64,000 nt of DNA, taken from positions 4,278,001 to 4,342,000 of the forward strand of contig NZ_CP031969.1 in assembly GCF_003443735.1 (NCBI RefSeq), read 5' to 3'. How positions within the stretch are numbered: the stretch's first letter is position 1; the number at the start of each line of letters is the position of its first letter. The notes beneath the pieces are model-generated. The model was not told the origin of the DNA and searched no databases. It worked only from the letters and a program-made list of their open reading frames with translations. This stretch comes from Streptomyces sp. CC0208. Its GTDB lineage: Bacteria; Actinomycetota; Actinomycetes; Streptomycetales; Streptomycetaceae. The position numbers and the translations under genes were made by a program. Of the stretch, positions 1-7,123 are shown one piece after another.

Positions 1-73
1 GCAGCTCACCACCGAGCCGTCGCCCCAGAACGGTAGTAATGGTCTTCCCACGGTCGGGGTTCCTGCCTGCCAC
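1..73 (-). CDS. XRE-family HTH regulator, N-terminus only (whiJ-like)
   Basis: Only the first 24 codons lie in the window, on the minus strand, running off the left edge. A GTG at 71-73 is preceded by a good ribosome site (GGGGAG, six bases away). The peptide begins MAGRNPDRGKTITTVLGRRL; the TVLGRRLG stretch is typical of the start of Streptomyces XRE regulators of the WhiJ kind. It is divergent from a small HATPase at 250, and XRE plus HATPase plus a DUF397 protein is a recurrent Streptomyces trio, which supports the call. No HTH is visible because the gene is cut, so the family is inferred from the first residues and the neighbour. Confidence 0.5.
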   Translation of the reverse strand, partial: MAGRNPDRGKTITTVLGRRLGGEL

Positions 74-249
74 GCGTACTCCCCTTCACCAGGGCCAGCA
101 ATATTTCTGTCCTGTTCGATTGCTGGCCAATTCCCCTAGAGGCTACCGTCAGTACTCGATCAGCCACTCAGGGAAACCAGTTGGCGGAAGTGCACCGTGC
201 TGCCCGCACGGCGGAGCCACCTCAACTCCCCCACACCCCGGAGGATCCC

Positions 250-687
250 GTGACCGACTCCTGCCCTCCCGGCCCACCCAAGTCCTACGCCCGTTACGAC
301 GAGGCCAGCTACATCCCGTACCCACGCAGCATCCCCCTCGCCAGGAGACGCGTCGCCGAACTCACCGTCGACTGGGGACACCCGGCCCTCGCCGGCGACG
401 CGGCGCTGCTGGCAAGCGAGTTGTGCACGAACGCCCTGCTGCACGGCTGCCTACGAGACCGCCTCTTCCGCGTCGAGACGACCCTCACCGACACCGCACT
501 CCGGATCGCGGTGACCGACCCGAGAGGAGAACGCCTCCCCGGCTCCCGACCGTCCCACCCCGACGACCAGTTCGGCCGAGGCCTGCTCATCGTCCGCGTG
601 CTGGCCGGTCGTTGGGCGGTGGAAAGACTCACGGTCGGCAAGACGGTATGGGCGGAACTGGACCTCCCGAAGACGCGCGGTGCGTAG
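250..687 (+). CDS. ATP-binding protein of the RsbW-like HATPase family
   Basis: A 145-aa single-domain HATPase_c protein of the anti-sigma-factor/serine-kinase type. Visible landmarks are the N-box ELCTNALLHG near residue 57, the ATP-lid start VTDPRGE near 88, and the glycine motif GRGLLIVRVLA near 110. The GTG at 250 is preferred over a TTG at 181 because GGAGG lies at 240-244 with normal spacing. Proteins of this family either phosphorylate anti-anti-sigma factors or act as partners of WhiJ-like regulators; the divergent XRE gene favours the second. The region between the two genes should hold both promoters. The domain call is firm, the partner is inferred. Confidence 0.85.
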   Translation: MTDSCPPGPPKSYARYDEASYIPYPRSIPLARRRVAELTVDWGHPALAGDAALLASELCTNALLHGCLRDRLFRVETTLTDTALRIAVTDPRGERLPGSRPSHPDDQFGRGLLIVRVLAGRWAVERLTVGKTVWAELDLPKTRGA

Positions 688-1072
688 CCACACAGAGGCG
701 ACGAGAGCCACGGCCTGGCGTTGGCCTTCTGTCCACAGGTCGTCGCGTTGTCGGTAGCGGACAACGACGGCACGGGAACGGCACCCAAGATCCTGGGCAT
801 GGTCGATACGACACCCGGGCGATGGAAGCCCCTTCGTGTGAGGGGCGTGTGGATCAGAGAAACTTACGCCCCTTGCGTGGCCTCTTCCCAGGTCGAAATC
901 ATTAGCAGGGTCTCCGTGAGCATGCTTTCCGGAGCCGTTGCAGTACAGCAATCATCATGGCCTCAGCTGACTGCCGACAACCGGAGACAGCCGCCTGACC
1001 AGTCCACCAGAGCTCAATAGCCACCCAGCAGAGAGTTCGGGACAAAGAGGTTGCGCCGCTAAGGTGCGCGGC
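688..1072. other. intergenic, no supported gene
   Basis: About 385 bases with no reading frame that has a convincing start and a recognisable product. Short open frames on both strands cover parts of it, but none has a ribosome site plus actinomycete third-position bias through its length. The base composition is lower in GC than the core genes further right, in keeping with the accessory character of the left end. Confidence 0.5.
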
Positions 1073-1270
1073 ATGACCGACGACGCCCTGGCTTGTCCTG
1101 AGTGCAGCCGGCCCCTGGCTGCGGGCGGTCTCGTGCTGTCCAGGCGAGACGACGGCCAGAGGGTGTGCCGCTCTCTGTGGCGATGTGCTGCCTGGCACAC
1201 CTGGTGGCGGTGGACGGATCGGCCAGAGGAACCGTTGGAAGTCTGCGCAGCTCCGGAGCTGTTCCGTTGA
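1073..1270 (+). CDS. small cysteine-containing protein, hypothetical
   Basis: A 65-aa reading frame starting at ATG 1073 with AAGG eight bases upstream. It has an N-terminal CPEC pair followed by a single Cys in VCRSLW, another in RCAAWH and one near the C-terminus, with a Trp-rich centre (WHTWWRW). The Cys spacing suggests a zinc ribbon-like fold, but no family is recognised with certainty. It lies just left of the mobile unit whose direct repeat begins at 1331. It could be a remnant of a longer gene, although start, ribosome site and stop are all intact. Confidence 0.5.
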   Translation: MTDDALACPECSRPLAAGGLVLSRRDDGQRVCRSLWRCAAWHTWWRWTDRPEEPLEVCAAPELFR

Positions 1271-1335
1271 CAACCAACTACCGCTGGACCAGTCGACGAA
1301 GGCAGCTACTGGCGAGCGTAGATTGAACTCCTAAG

Positions 1336-1349
1336 CTTGTTCATTATCT
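1336..1349 (+). repeat. left terminal inverted repeat
   Basis: Fourteen bases matching the inverse of 3909-3922 with one mismatch. The repeat starts directly after the CTAAG direct repeat and ends 72 bases before the hydrolase start. Its similarity to the other end does not continue further inward. Confidence 0.6.
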
Positions 1350-1421
1350 TCGGACTTGAACGAGGCCAGGGTGCGGGTCGGCCAGCGGTATCAGGGCTGG
1401 CCGTCTCTCTACGATGTCGCC

Positions 1422-2291
1422 ATGCCGATCTCTGGGCGGGAACAGCCGCTGATACGCGTTCTGTATGACGAGTCCCGCCATGACCTGCGGGATCCGGCTC
1501 ATCCGCGTCCCGTCCGTCTCTACCTATGGGAGCCGGAGCATCCGCTGGCCGTACCCGCCCCGCTGGTCGTTGTCTCGCATGGCACCGGGGGCTCGGGCGG
1601 CGACATGGAGTGGCTGGTGCGTCCGCTGCGCGAGGCGGGATTCCGGGTGATGGCCCTTGACCACCACGGCAACAACTTTGTCGACGGTTACGAGCCTGAG
1701 GGGTTTCTCCACGTGTGGGAACGGCCCCGGGACGTCTCCTTCGCCCTCGACGCGCTCGCTCGGGAACAGCCCCTCGGTCCGGTCGGCGCAGCAGGTTTCT
1801 CCCTCGGCGGCTATACGGCGGCGGCGCTTGCCGGGGCCCGCGTCGATCCGCAGATCGCGTGGGCCGTGCTGTCGGGGGCGGTGCCCTTGCCTGGCATACC
1901 CGAATTCCCCGGCGTGCTGGAGGCGCTGCGGAAGAAATATCCGGAAGACGAGTCGTCGCGGCTTGTGCTGGATGGCGCTGGAGCAGACCTCTTGGATTCC
2001 CGGATGCGAGCGGTCTTCCAGGTGGCCCCAGGCGTCGGCGGTTTCGTGACCCCGGAAAGTCTGGCAACCGTGCAGGTGCCGGTGGAGATCCGCTGGGGAG
2101 GGGCGGACACGGTCAACCCGTATGAAGTCGATACCAGGCCGTACCTGGAGCACATTCCCACGGCGAATGGCCGATCGGCAGGCCCCGACGTTCGCCACGA
2201 CGACTTCTTCGCGCCGGAACCTGCTGACCCGACCGTCCGGGTCCGGGTTGGCAGGGAGGCGACCACCTTCTTCCTGCAGCACCTTGGCTGA
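1422..2291 (+). CDS. alpha/beta hydrolase (dienelactone hydrolase-like), mobile-element passenger
   Basis: A 289-aa protein with an alpha/beta hydrolase fold. LVVVSHGTGGS supplies the oxyanion loop near residue 52, the nucleophile sits in GFSLGG near 124, a likely catalytic Asp is in RWGGADTVNP near 229, and HDDFF near the C-terminus could hold the catalytic His. The layout is like bacterial predicted dienelactone hydrolases, and the substrate cannot be read from the sequence. ATG 1422 is used; an in-frame TTG at 1356 would add 22 residues. It lies between the inverted ends of the mobile unit and upstream of the transposase in the same direction, separated by a strong hairpin, so it is probably carried by the element. 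Confidence 0.8.
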   Translation: MPISGREQPLIRVLYDESRHDLRDPAHPRPVRLYLWEPEHPLAVPAPLVVVSHGTGGSGGDMEWLVRPLREAGFRVMALDHHGNNFVDGYEPEGFLHVWERPRDVSFALDALAREQPLGPVGAAGFSLGGYTAAALAGARVDPQIAWAVLSGAVPLPGIPEFPGVLEALRKKYPEDESSRLVLDGAGADLLDSRMRAVFQVAPGVGGFVTPESLATVQVPVEIRWGGADTVNPYEVDTRPYLEHIPTANGRSAGPDVRHDDFFAPEPADPTVRVRVGREATTFFLQHLG

Positions 2292-2303
2292 CCCCGCGCG
2301 GTG

Positions 2304-2356
2304 CACAGTTCGGGACCCCGGTTCTGTCCCTACCTCGAACAGCGTCCCGAACTGTG
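2304..2356 (+). terminator. perfect 13-bp stem-loop between hydrolase and transposase
   Basis: CACAGTTCGGGAC (2304-2316) is perfectly inverted at 2344-2356 with a 27-base loop. It lies 12 bases after the hydrolase stop and ends about 70 bases before the transposase start. It could end hydrolase transcription, shield the transposase from read-through, or be an operator. No U-tract follows, which is usual for actinomycete terminators. Confidence 0.5.
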
Positions 2357-2428
2357 TCGCTCACCTGGGAGTTCGCGGGACGTGGGGGCGTCCTTCGCCT
2401 GATCGTGTGTTCCGACCAAGGAATGCAC

Positions 2429-3910
2429 GTGACCGAGACGAAGGCCGTGATGGTGAGTGTGCTGGCTGAAGGGCTCCGACAGGAGGCGTTCGCGGAAACG
2501 TCACGCTTCCGAGGCGAGTTCTACGAGTGTCTGACCGCCCGGCGGGATGAGTTGTTCGAGTTGGTGGACGCGGTGCTGTGTGCGGATGGCCCGGTGAAAT
2601 CGCCGGTGGATCTGACGCTGGTGCCCGAGCATCGTCGTGGGCACGGCGCGTTGTACGGAGCCCTCAACCGCGGCCGGATCAACGTCGACCGGTTGCGGGC
2701 CCTGCTGGCCGACATGTCCCTGCCGCGCTTCGACGGCGGGCGCCTCGTGCTCGCGGTCGACGTGTCACCGTGGCTGCGCTCGGACGCGGCGTGCTCGGCG
2801 GACCGGTTGTTCTGCCATGTCTACGGGCGGGCGAAGTCCGCCTCCCAATTCATCCCGGGCTGGCCCTACTCCTTCGTCGCTGTTCTGGAGCCCGGGGCCA
2901 CCTCATGGACCGGGATCTTGGACGTGGTCCGGCTCGGGCCCGAGGACGATGCGACCGCGGTCACCGCCGTCCAGCTCCGCGCCGTGGTGGAGCGGCTCAT
3001 CGCAGCCGGCCAGTGGACGCCTGGAGACCCGGACATCACGATCGTCATGGACGCCGGCTACGACGTCACCCGCCTGGCCTGGGTCCTGCGCGCTCTGCCC
3101 GTCGAGCTGGTCGGGCGGATCCGCTCGGACCGTGTGATGCGCTGTCCGGCGCCCTCGCGTGAGGAGTTCCATCGCGCCCATCCCCGCGCTGGCCACCCGC
3201 CCAAGCACGGGCCGGAGTTCCGCTTCGCCAAACCGGAGACCTGGCCCGAGGCGGCGATCACCACGGCCACCGGCACCGTGAACTACGGCAAGACCGAAAC
3301 CCAGGCGTGGGACCGGGTCCACCCGCGACTGACCCACCGCTCGGCCTGGCTGGAGCACGACGGTGAACTCCCCATCGTCGAGGGCACCTTGGTCCGCCTC
3401 AAGGTCGAGCACCTCTCCAAGGACCGGGAAGCCCCGCCGGTCTGGCTATGGTCCTCGAAGACCGGAGCCGCCCCGGCGGACGTGGACCGCTGGTGGCAGG
3501 GGTTTCTGAGGCGCTTCGACCTGGAGCACACCTTCAGGTTCAAAAAACAGACTCTCGGCTGGACCACCCCGAAACTGCGTACACCCGAGGCCGCGGACCG
3601 CTGGACCTGGCTCCTGGTCGTTGCGCACACCCAGCTCCGCCTCGCCCGGCCACTGGCCGCCGACCTCCGTCGGCCCTGGGAGAAGCCAGCCAAGCCCGAA
3701 CGCCTCACCCCGGCCCGGGTCCGCCGCGGGTTCAGGAACATCCGAGCCCACCTCCTCTGCCCCGCCCGTGTTCCCCAACCTCGTGGTACCGGTCCCGGAC
3801 GGCCACCTGGCACCAAGAACCGCCGTCCCGCACCCCGCTACGACGTGGGCAAGACCGTCAAACGCCCTGAGACGCTCAAGGCCATCGGCAGACCCGGTAG
3901 ATCCTGGTAG
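2429..3910 (+). CDS. DDE transposase
   Basis: A protein of about 493 aa. Candidate acidic catalytic residues are Asp in VLAVDVSPW, Asp in ITIVMDAGYD and Glu in FDLEHTFRFKKQTLGW, in the order and spacing of an RNase H-like DDE enzyme. The tail is basic (RGTGPGRPPGTKNRR), as in DNA-binding ends of such enzymes. GTG 2429 has AAGG seven bases upstream; ATG 2423 is the alternative. The stop falls on the inner edge of the right inverted repeat. I recognise the family as one common in Streptomyces and related to IS4/IS701-type enzymes but cannot name the IS family. No frameshift is seen, so the enzyme may be active. Confidence 0.85.
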   Translation: MTETKAVMVSVLAEGLRQEAFAETSRFRGEFYECLTARRDELFELVDAVLCADGPVKSPVDLTLVPEHRRGHGALYGALNRGRINVDRLRALLADMSLPRFDGGRLVLAVDVSPWLRSDAACSADRLFCHVYGRAKSASQFIPGWPYSFVAVLEPGATSWTGILDVVRLGPEDDATAVTAVQLRAVVERLIAAGQWTPGDPDITIVMDAGYDVTRLAWVLRALPVELVGRIRSDRVMRCPAPSREEFHRAHPRAGHPPKHGPEFRFAKPETWPEAAITTATGTVNYGKTETQAWDRVHPRLTHRSAWLEHDGELPIVEGTLVRLKVEHLSKDREAPPVWLWSSKTGAAPADVDRWWQGFLRRFDLEHTFRFKKQTLGWTTPKLRTPEAADRWTWLLVVAHTQLRLARPLAADLRRPWEKPAKPERLTPARVRRGFRNIRAHLLCPARVPQPRGTGPGRPPGTKNRRPAPRYDVGKTVKRPETLKAIGRPGRSW

Positions 3911-3922
3911 ATAAAGAACAAG
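3909..3922 (-). repeat. right terminal inverted repeat
   Basis: Pairs with 1336-1349 (13 of 14 bases). It overlaps the last two bases of the transposase stop codon and is followed directly by CTAAG, the copy of the left flank. Confidence 0.6.
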
Positions 3923-3957
3923 CTAAGAAGATGTCTCAGTTGGCGTTGGAGCCCTGC

Positions 3958-4362
3958 CTACAACTCGTACCAATCATTCAATTCACCAGGCGTCCCTGTC
4001 TGGATGAAGTCGTGAACGATGTCCCAGGCATGATCCATGGACAGTGCGACGTCTGCGGTGAACACGTGTAGTTCGTCCATGATCACCACTTCGACCTCAG
4101 CGCTCGGTGCCACGCAATCATCGCCTCCACGAAGAGACACTCCGCCAGAGTCGTCGAAGAGGTGAAGGACAGCGTGATCTCCTTTGAAGCCCAGAGCCAA
4201 GTAGGGGAGATCGCCGTCTGGCCGCCGGATCTCAAGGTAGCCCTGGCCGAGGCCGGTTCCGAGGGCCTTGATGTGAGCCTCAAGGTCCTGGACATTCGAG
4301 TGCCGTTCGAGCCCTGAGAAGAAGCCGGTCTCCAGTGCCGTCGCCGCCCACACCACGTTCAT
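3958..4362 (-). CDS. Imm1-family immunity protein, orphan
   Basis: A 134-aa acidic cytoplasmic protein starting at ATG 4362 behind GGGAGGAG. Features typical of the Imm1 family are YLEIRRPDGDLPYLALGFKGDHAVLHLF in the middle (quoted as separate motifs: YLEIRRPDG, LALGFKGDHAV) and the C-terminal half with a conserved WDIVHDFIQTG and PGELNDWYEL. Imm1 proteins neutralise secreted polymorphic toxins, often deaminases or nucleases, and normally lie next to the toxin gene. No toxin gene is present: the mobile unit lies directly downstream and a decayed IS5-like transposase lies upstream. It may be a leftover from a toxin locus or a stand-alone immunity gene. Confidence 0.7.
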   Translation of the reverse strand: MNVVWAATALETGFFSGLERHSNVQDLEAHIKALGTGLGQGYLEIRRPDGDLPYLALGFKGDHAVLHLFDDSGGVSLRGGDDCVAPSAEVEVVIMDELHVFTADVALSMDHAWDIVHDFIQTGTPGELNDWYEL

Positions 4363-4413
4363 TCCTGCTCCTCCCGTCCTCGTCACGCTACCTGGCCCTC
4401 TTCCCTGCCGCTT

Positions 4414-4920
4414 TCAGGAATGTCCGCCCTGTGCACATCGGCGGTAGCAGATGAGGGCACTGGCCAATCCAACGAAGGCGAGGAAGTGTTCAGCCTTCCG
4501 TTCACAGCGACGATGCAGTCGGCGGCAGCCGTTCAGCCATGACATCGTGCGCTCAACCACCCAGCGATGCCGCCCCAAACGAGCCGACGACTCGACACCG
4601 CGGCGGGCAATCCGAGGCACTATCTGCCGTCGCCGTAGCCAGTTACGCAAGTGGTCGAAGTCATAGCCCTTGTCTGCGTGCAGTTTGGCGGGCCGCCGAC
4701 GGCGGGGACCGTATCGCGAACGGATCGGCGGGATGCCGCGCATGAGCGGGATCGTAGGCCCGACGGCCAGATGTGGGACTGGGACCCCAACCCGTGCTGC
4801 ATCCGCACCGCGTGCGGGCCGACTCCGGATGCCACAACCCGTGAGGCCGAAGGCTTTCGGCAGGTGGCCGGTGAGTCCAACTCGGTTGACATGGTGGTGC
4901 CGCTGTGAGGTGATCCATGC
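4414..4920 (-). pseudogene. IS5-like transposase remnant
   Basis: The C-terminal half of an IS5-type transposase is clear on the minus strand: KLHADKGYDFDHL, RRRQIVPRIARRGVESS, GRHRWVVERTMSWLNG and HFLAFVGLASALICYRR. These hold the second catalytic Asp (ADKGYD) and the catalytic Glu (VVERT). The N-terminal half with the first Asp and the DNA-binding part is not readable in one frame, and no start or inverted ends are visible. The frame upstream runs into the antisense of the next gene. It is therefore a truncated, inactive copy. Confidence 0.75.
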
Positions 4921-4945
4921 TCCGTGATCCTGTGGGGGAGTTGCC

Positions 4946-5245
4946 TTGTCGTACGTAGCCGTGACGCTTGCTGGTGCCGATACGCCGGGAGAACATCTGC
5001 GACTGGGGGCCTTCACGGCCATGGCCGCGGTCTTCTTCATATGGCTCGGGCGACGGCAGCTCAGCACGGGGCGGCACGCGCTGGCGCACAACGAGACGAT
5101 GAGAAGCGCCGATCGGCTGATCCCGCCGCCGCCCCCGAGTCACGGATACCGCACAGGCGGGCGCGTGTACATCGTCGTTGGCTGCGTCTTCCTCCTTCCG
5201 GCCGTGTTCAACCTCGTGTCCGCGATCCTTGGCATCGTCGGATGA
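4946..5245 (+). CDS. small membrane protein, two transmembrane segments
   Basis: A 99-aa protein starting at TTG 4946 with GGGGGAG five bases upstream. It has hydrophobic spans around residues 22-36 (FTAMAAVFFIWLG) and 74-97 (VYIVVGCVFLLPAVFNLVSAI), with a polar proline-rich loop (LIPPPPPSHG) between. No family is recognised. The TTG start is unusual but no ATG or GTG fits better; the gene may have lost its original 5' end to the adjacent IS remnant. Confidence 0.6.
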   Translation: MSYVAVTLAGADTPGEHLRLGAFTAMAAVFFIWLGRRQLSTGRHALAHNETMRSADRLIPPPPPSHGYRTGGRVYIVVGCVFLLPAVFNLVSAILGIVG

Positions 5246-5472
5246 GCGGTCGGGGGCGGCGGGGAATCATGGCCACCTGTCGAAGGCCGGCAATCGTCTG
5301 GACGCCGTCACGGATCTGATGGGACCCGCGATCGGTGTCATGCCGCTGGCCGTAGGCCCATCGCGGGAGCGGCACTGCTCGTGATCAATCTGTGGGTGGC
5401 CTGGCGTCGTCGGAGCTGCTGGAGAGCCGGACGCGGTGGTGACATCCAGGAGCTCATCCATCAGCCCACCCT

Positions 5473-6375
5473 TCACTGGCGAGGCCCGGCGCCCTCGGCC
5501 TGCCCGGTGCGGGCGCTCGCCCCGCGCACCACAACCACCGCCGCCAAGGCGACCGCCAAGCCCGCTGCGGTCTGGACGGTGAAGGGCTCGCCGAACATCA
5601 CGGCGCCCCAGACCGCGGTGACCGGGGCCATCAGGAACATGAGGGTGTTGACCTCCGTGACTCCGGAGCGCTGGAGGACGAGCCAGTAGAGGCCGTAGCC
5701 GCCGAGGGTGGAGAGGGTCACCAGCCAGAGCGTCGCCAGCCAGAAGGAGCCGGTGGTGGGCGGGGTCGCGGTGCCGGTCGCGAGGGCGGCGGTCGTGAAG
5801 ACGACGGCGCTGGTGGCGCAGTGGACGGTCATCGACACGGCCGGGGTCACCGGGGTGCGGGAGCGGCGGTCGAGGAAGGTGGCCGCGACCAGCGAGAGCA
5901 TCCCGGCGAACGGGACGAGGTAGGTCCACCAGGCCACGCCCGTGGTCGCCGCCGCGTCGGCCGTGGTGACCAGGGCGACCCCGGCGAGGCCCACGCACAG
6001 TCCGAGCCACTGCCGGGCCGAGACGTACTCGCGCAGCAACGGGCCGGCGAGGGCTCCGGCGACCAGCGGCTGGGTGCCGTCGATCAGGGCCGTCGTACCG
6101 CTGGAGACGCCGAGCTGGATGGCGTAGTAGACGGTGAGCAGGTAGCCGCTCTGGGAGAGCAGTCCGATCAGGGCCTGGCGGGCGAGGTCGCGGGGTGCCA
6201 GGGCACGCCAGGGGGCGCGGCCCCGCCGGACGGCCACCACGGTGAGGACGGCCGCCAGCGGGAGGAAGCGCCACATCAGGAGCGTCATCGCACCGGCGTC
6301 CTGCGTGCCGAGCTTGGCGCCGACGAATCCCGAGCTCCAGCACACCACGAAGGCGGCGGAGAGCAGGACGTTCAT
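5473..6375 (-). CDS. EamA/DMT-family transporter
   Basis: A 300-aa membrane protein with about ten hydrophobic spans in two repeats, as in the drug/metabolite transporter superfamily. The N-terminal signature AAFVVCWSSGFVGAKLG and the second-repeat motif GYGLYWLVLQRSGVTEVNTLMFLMAPVTA (seen as GYGLYWLVL and LMFLMAPVTAV) fit the EamA domain. Such proteins export amino acids, metabolites or drugs; the substrate is not evident. ATG 6375 is chosen over GTG 6387. It is divergent from a TetR regulator with two operator-like repeats between them, so it is probably the regulator's target. Confidence 0.88.
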   Translation of the reverse strand: MNVLLSAAFVVCWSSGFVGAKLGTQDAGAMTLLMWRFLPLAAVLTVVAVRRGRAPWRALAPRDLARQALIGLLSQSGYLLTVYYAIQLGVSSGTTALIDGTQPLVAGALAGPLLREYVSARQWLGLCVGLAGVALVTTADAAATTGVAWWTYLVPFAGMLSLVAATFLDRRSRTPVTPAVSMTVHCATSAVVFTTAALATGTATPPTTGSFWLATLWLVTLSTLGGYGLYWLVLQRSGVTEVNTLMFLMAPVTAVWGAVMFGEPFTVQTAAGLAVALAAVVVVRGASARTGQAEGAGPRQ

Positions 6376-6395
6376 GAGAGTCACCACCCGTGACT

Positions 6396-6410
6396 AGACA
6401 GATCTGTATA
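6396..6410. promoter_or_regulatory. operator-like palindrome, copy 1 (TetR/EamA)
   Basis: ACAGATCTGT (6398-6407) is a perfect palindrome inside a longer near-palindrome and shares ACAGATCNGTATA with the second copy 18 bases to the right. It is closest to the EamA gene. Confidence 0.5.
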
Positions 6411-6427
6411 CCTCCTTGCGTCGGCCA

Positions 6428-6445
6428 CTATACAGATCGGTATAG
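6428..6445. promoter_or_regulatory. operator-like palindrome, copy 2, overlapping a -10 box
   Basis: CTATAC-N6-GTATAG is a perfect interrupted palindrome. TATAGT at 6441-6446 inside it would serve as a -10 box for a transcript starting around the GTG at 6454. Binding by the TetR protein would thus block its own promoter. Confidence 0.55.
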
Positions 6446-6453
6446 TCGGCAGG

Positions 6454-7032
6454 GTGGGAGACAACGGTGCACGGCAGGTACGGCGGATCAGCATGACCCC
6501 GGGTGCGCGGCGCGCCCTCGCGGCGGCGTCCCGGCTGTTCTACGAGCGGGGCATCCACGCGGTCGGCGTGGACCTGATCGCCGCCGAGGCCGGGGTGACG
6601 AAGAAGACGCTGTACGACCGGTTCGGCTCCAAGGAGCAGATCGTCGTGGAGTACCTCGCCGAACGGGACGAACGCTGGCGGGCGTACGTCATGGAGCGGC
6701 TGGAGGCGGCGGGGCCGGGGGCCGTCGACCGGGTCCGCGCGGTCTTCGACGCCTCCCGGGAGTGGATGGACGACAACAGCCCCAAGGGGTGCGCCATGGT
6801 CAACGCCCACGCCGAGATCAGCGACCCCGCCCATCCGGCGTACGCGATCATCGCCGGCCAGAAGGCGTGGATGCTCCGCCTCTTCACCGACCTGGCCCCC
6901 GACCGGGCCCGCGCCCTCATGCTTCTCCACGAGGGCGCACTGGTCGCCCACGGACTGCGCGTCTTCGCCGACCCGATCGCGGTCGCCCGCGAGGAGGCGA
7001 CCGCGCTGGTCGGGGGCGCGCAGGGATCGTAG
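6454..7032 (+). CDS. TetR-family transcriptional regulator
   Basis: A 192-aa regulator. The N-terminal HTH is plain: ALAAASRLFYERGIHAVGVD, then IAAEAGVTKKTLYDRFGSKEQ (VTKKTLYDRFGSKE near residues 49-62). The C-terminal ligand domain resembles the TetR_C group that follows LREWMDDNSPKGCAM. The GTG at 6454 has no ribosome site but lies at the expected transcription start below TATAGT, suggesting a leaderless message; ATG 6493 is the alternative. It is divergent from the EamA transporter and probably represses both genes. Confidence 0.88.
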   Translation: MGDNGARQVRRISMTPGARRALAAASRLFYERGIHAVGVDLIAAEAGVTKKTLYDRFGSKEQIVVEYLAERDERWRAYVMERLEAAGPGAVDRVRAVFDASREWMDDNSPKGCAMVNAHAEISDPAHPAYAIIAGQKAWMLRLFTDLAPDRARALMLLHEGALVAHGLRVFADPIAVAREEATALVGGAQGS

Positions 7033-7123
7033 ACGCGGCTCGGCTCCGGGTACCGATCCCAGCACGTAACCCATACGGCCCGGACCACTGGTGGCCTCCG
7101 CGAACCCGGTGATCACTGGAGGC

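Larger units (their letters stand above)
1331..3927. mobile_element. insertion element with passenger hydrolase gene; CTAAG target duplication at both ends
   Basis: The unit is bounded by imperfect terminal inverted repeats: CTTGTTCATTATCT at 1336-1349 and, read on the minus strand, CTTGTTCTTTATCT at 3922-3909, 13 of 14 identical. Immediately outside both ends is the same 5-mer CTAAG (1331-1335 and 3923-3927) in direct orientation, as expected of a target duplication. The transposase stop codon lies at the edge of the right inverted repeat. The predicted element is 2587 bp and encloses two same-strand genes, an alpha/beta hydrolase and the DDE transposase. One-gene elements of this kind are normally under 2 kb, so the hydrolase looks like a passenger. 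Confidence 0.65.

Noticed and set aside
721..1020. 99-codon plus-strand frame in the left gap
   Set aside because: No ribosome site, no known motif, and weak codon bias.
5267..5460. Minus-strand frame beginning MDELLDVTTASG
   Set aside because: A weak ribosome site exists but the product is short, low in structure, and part of a longer shadow frame opposite the EamA gene.
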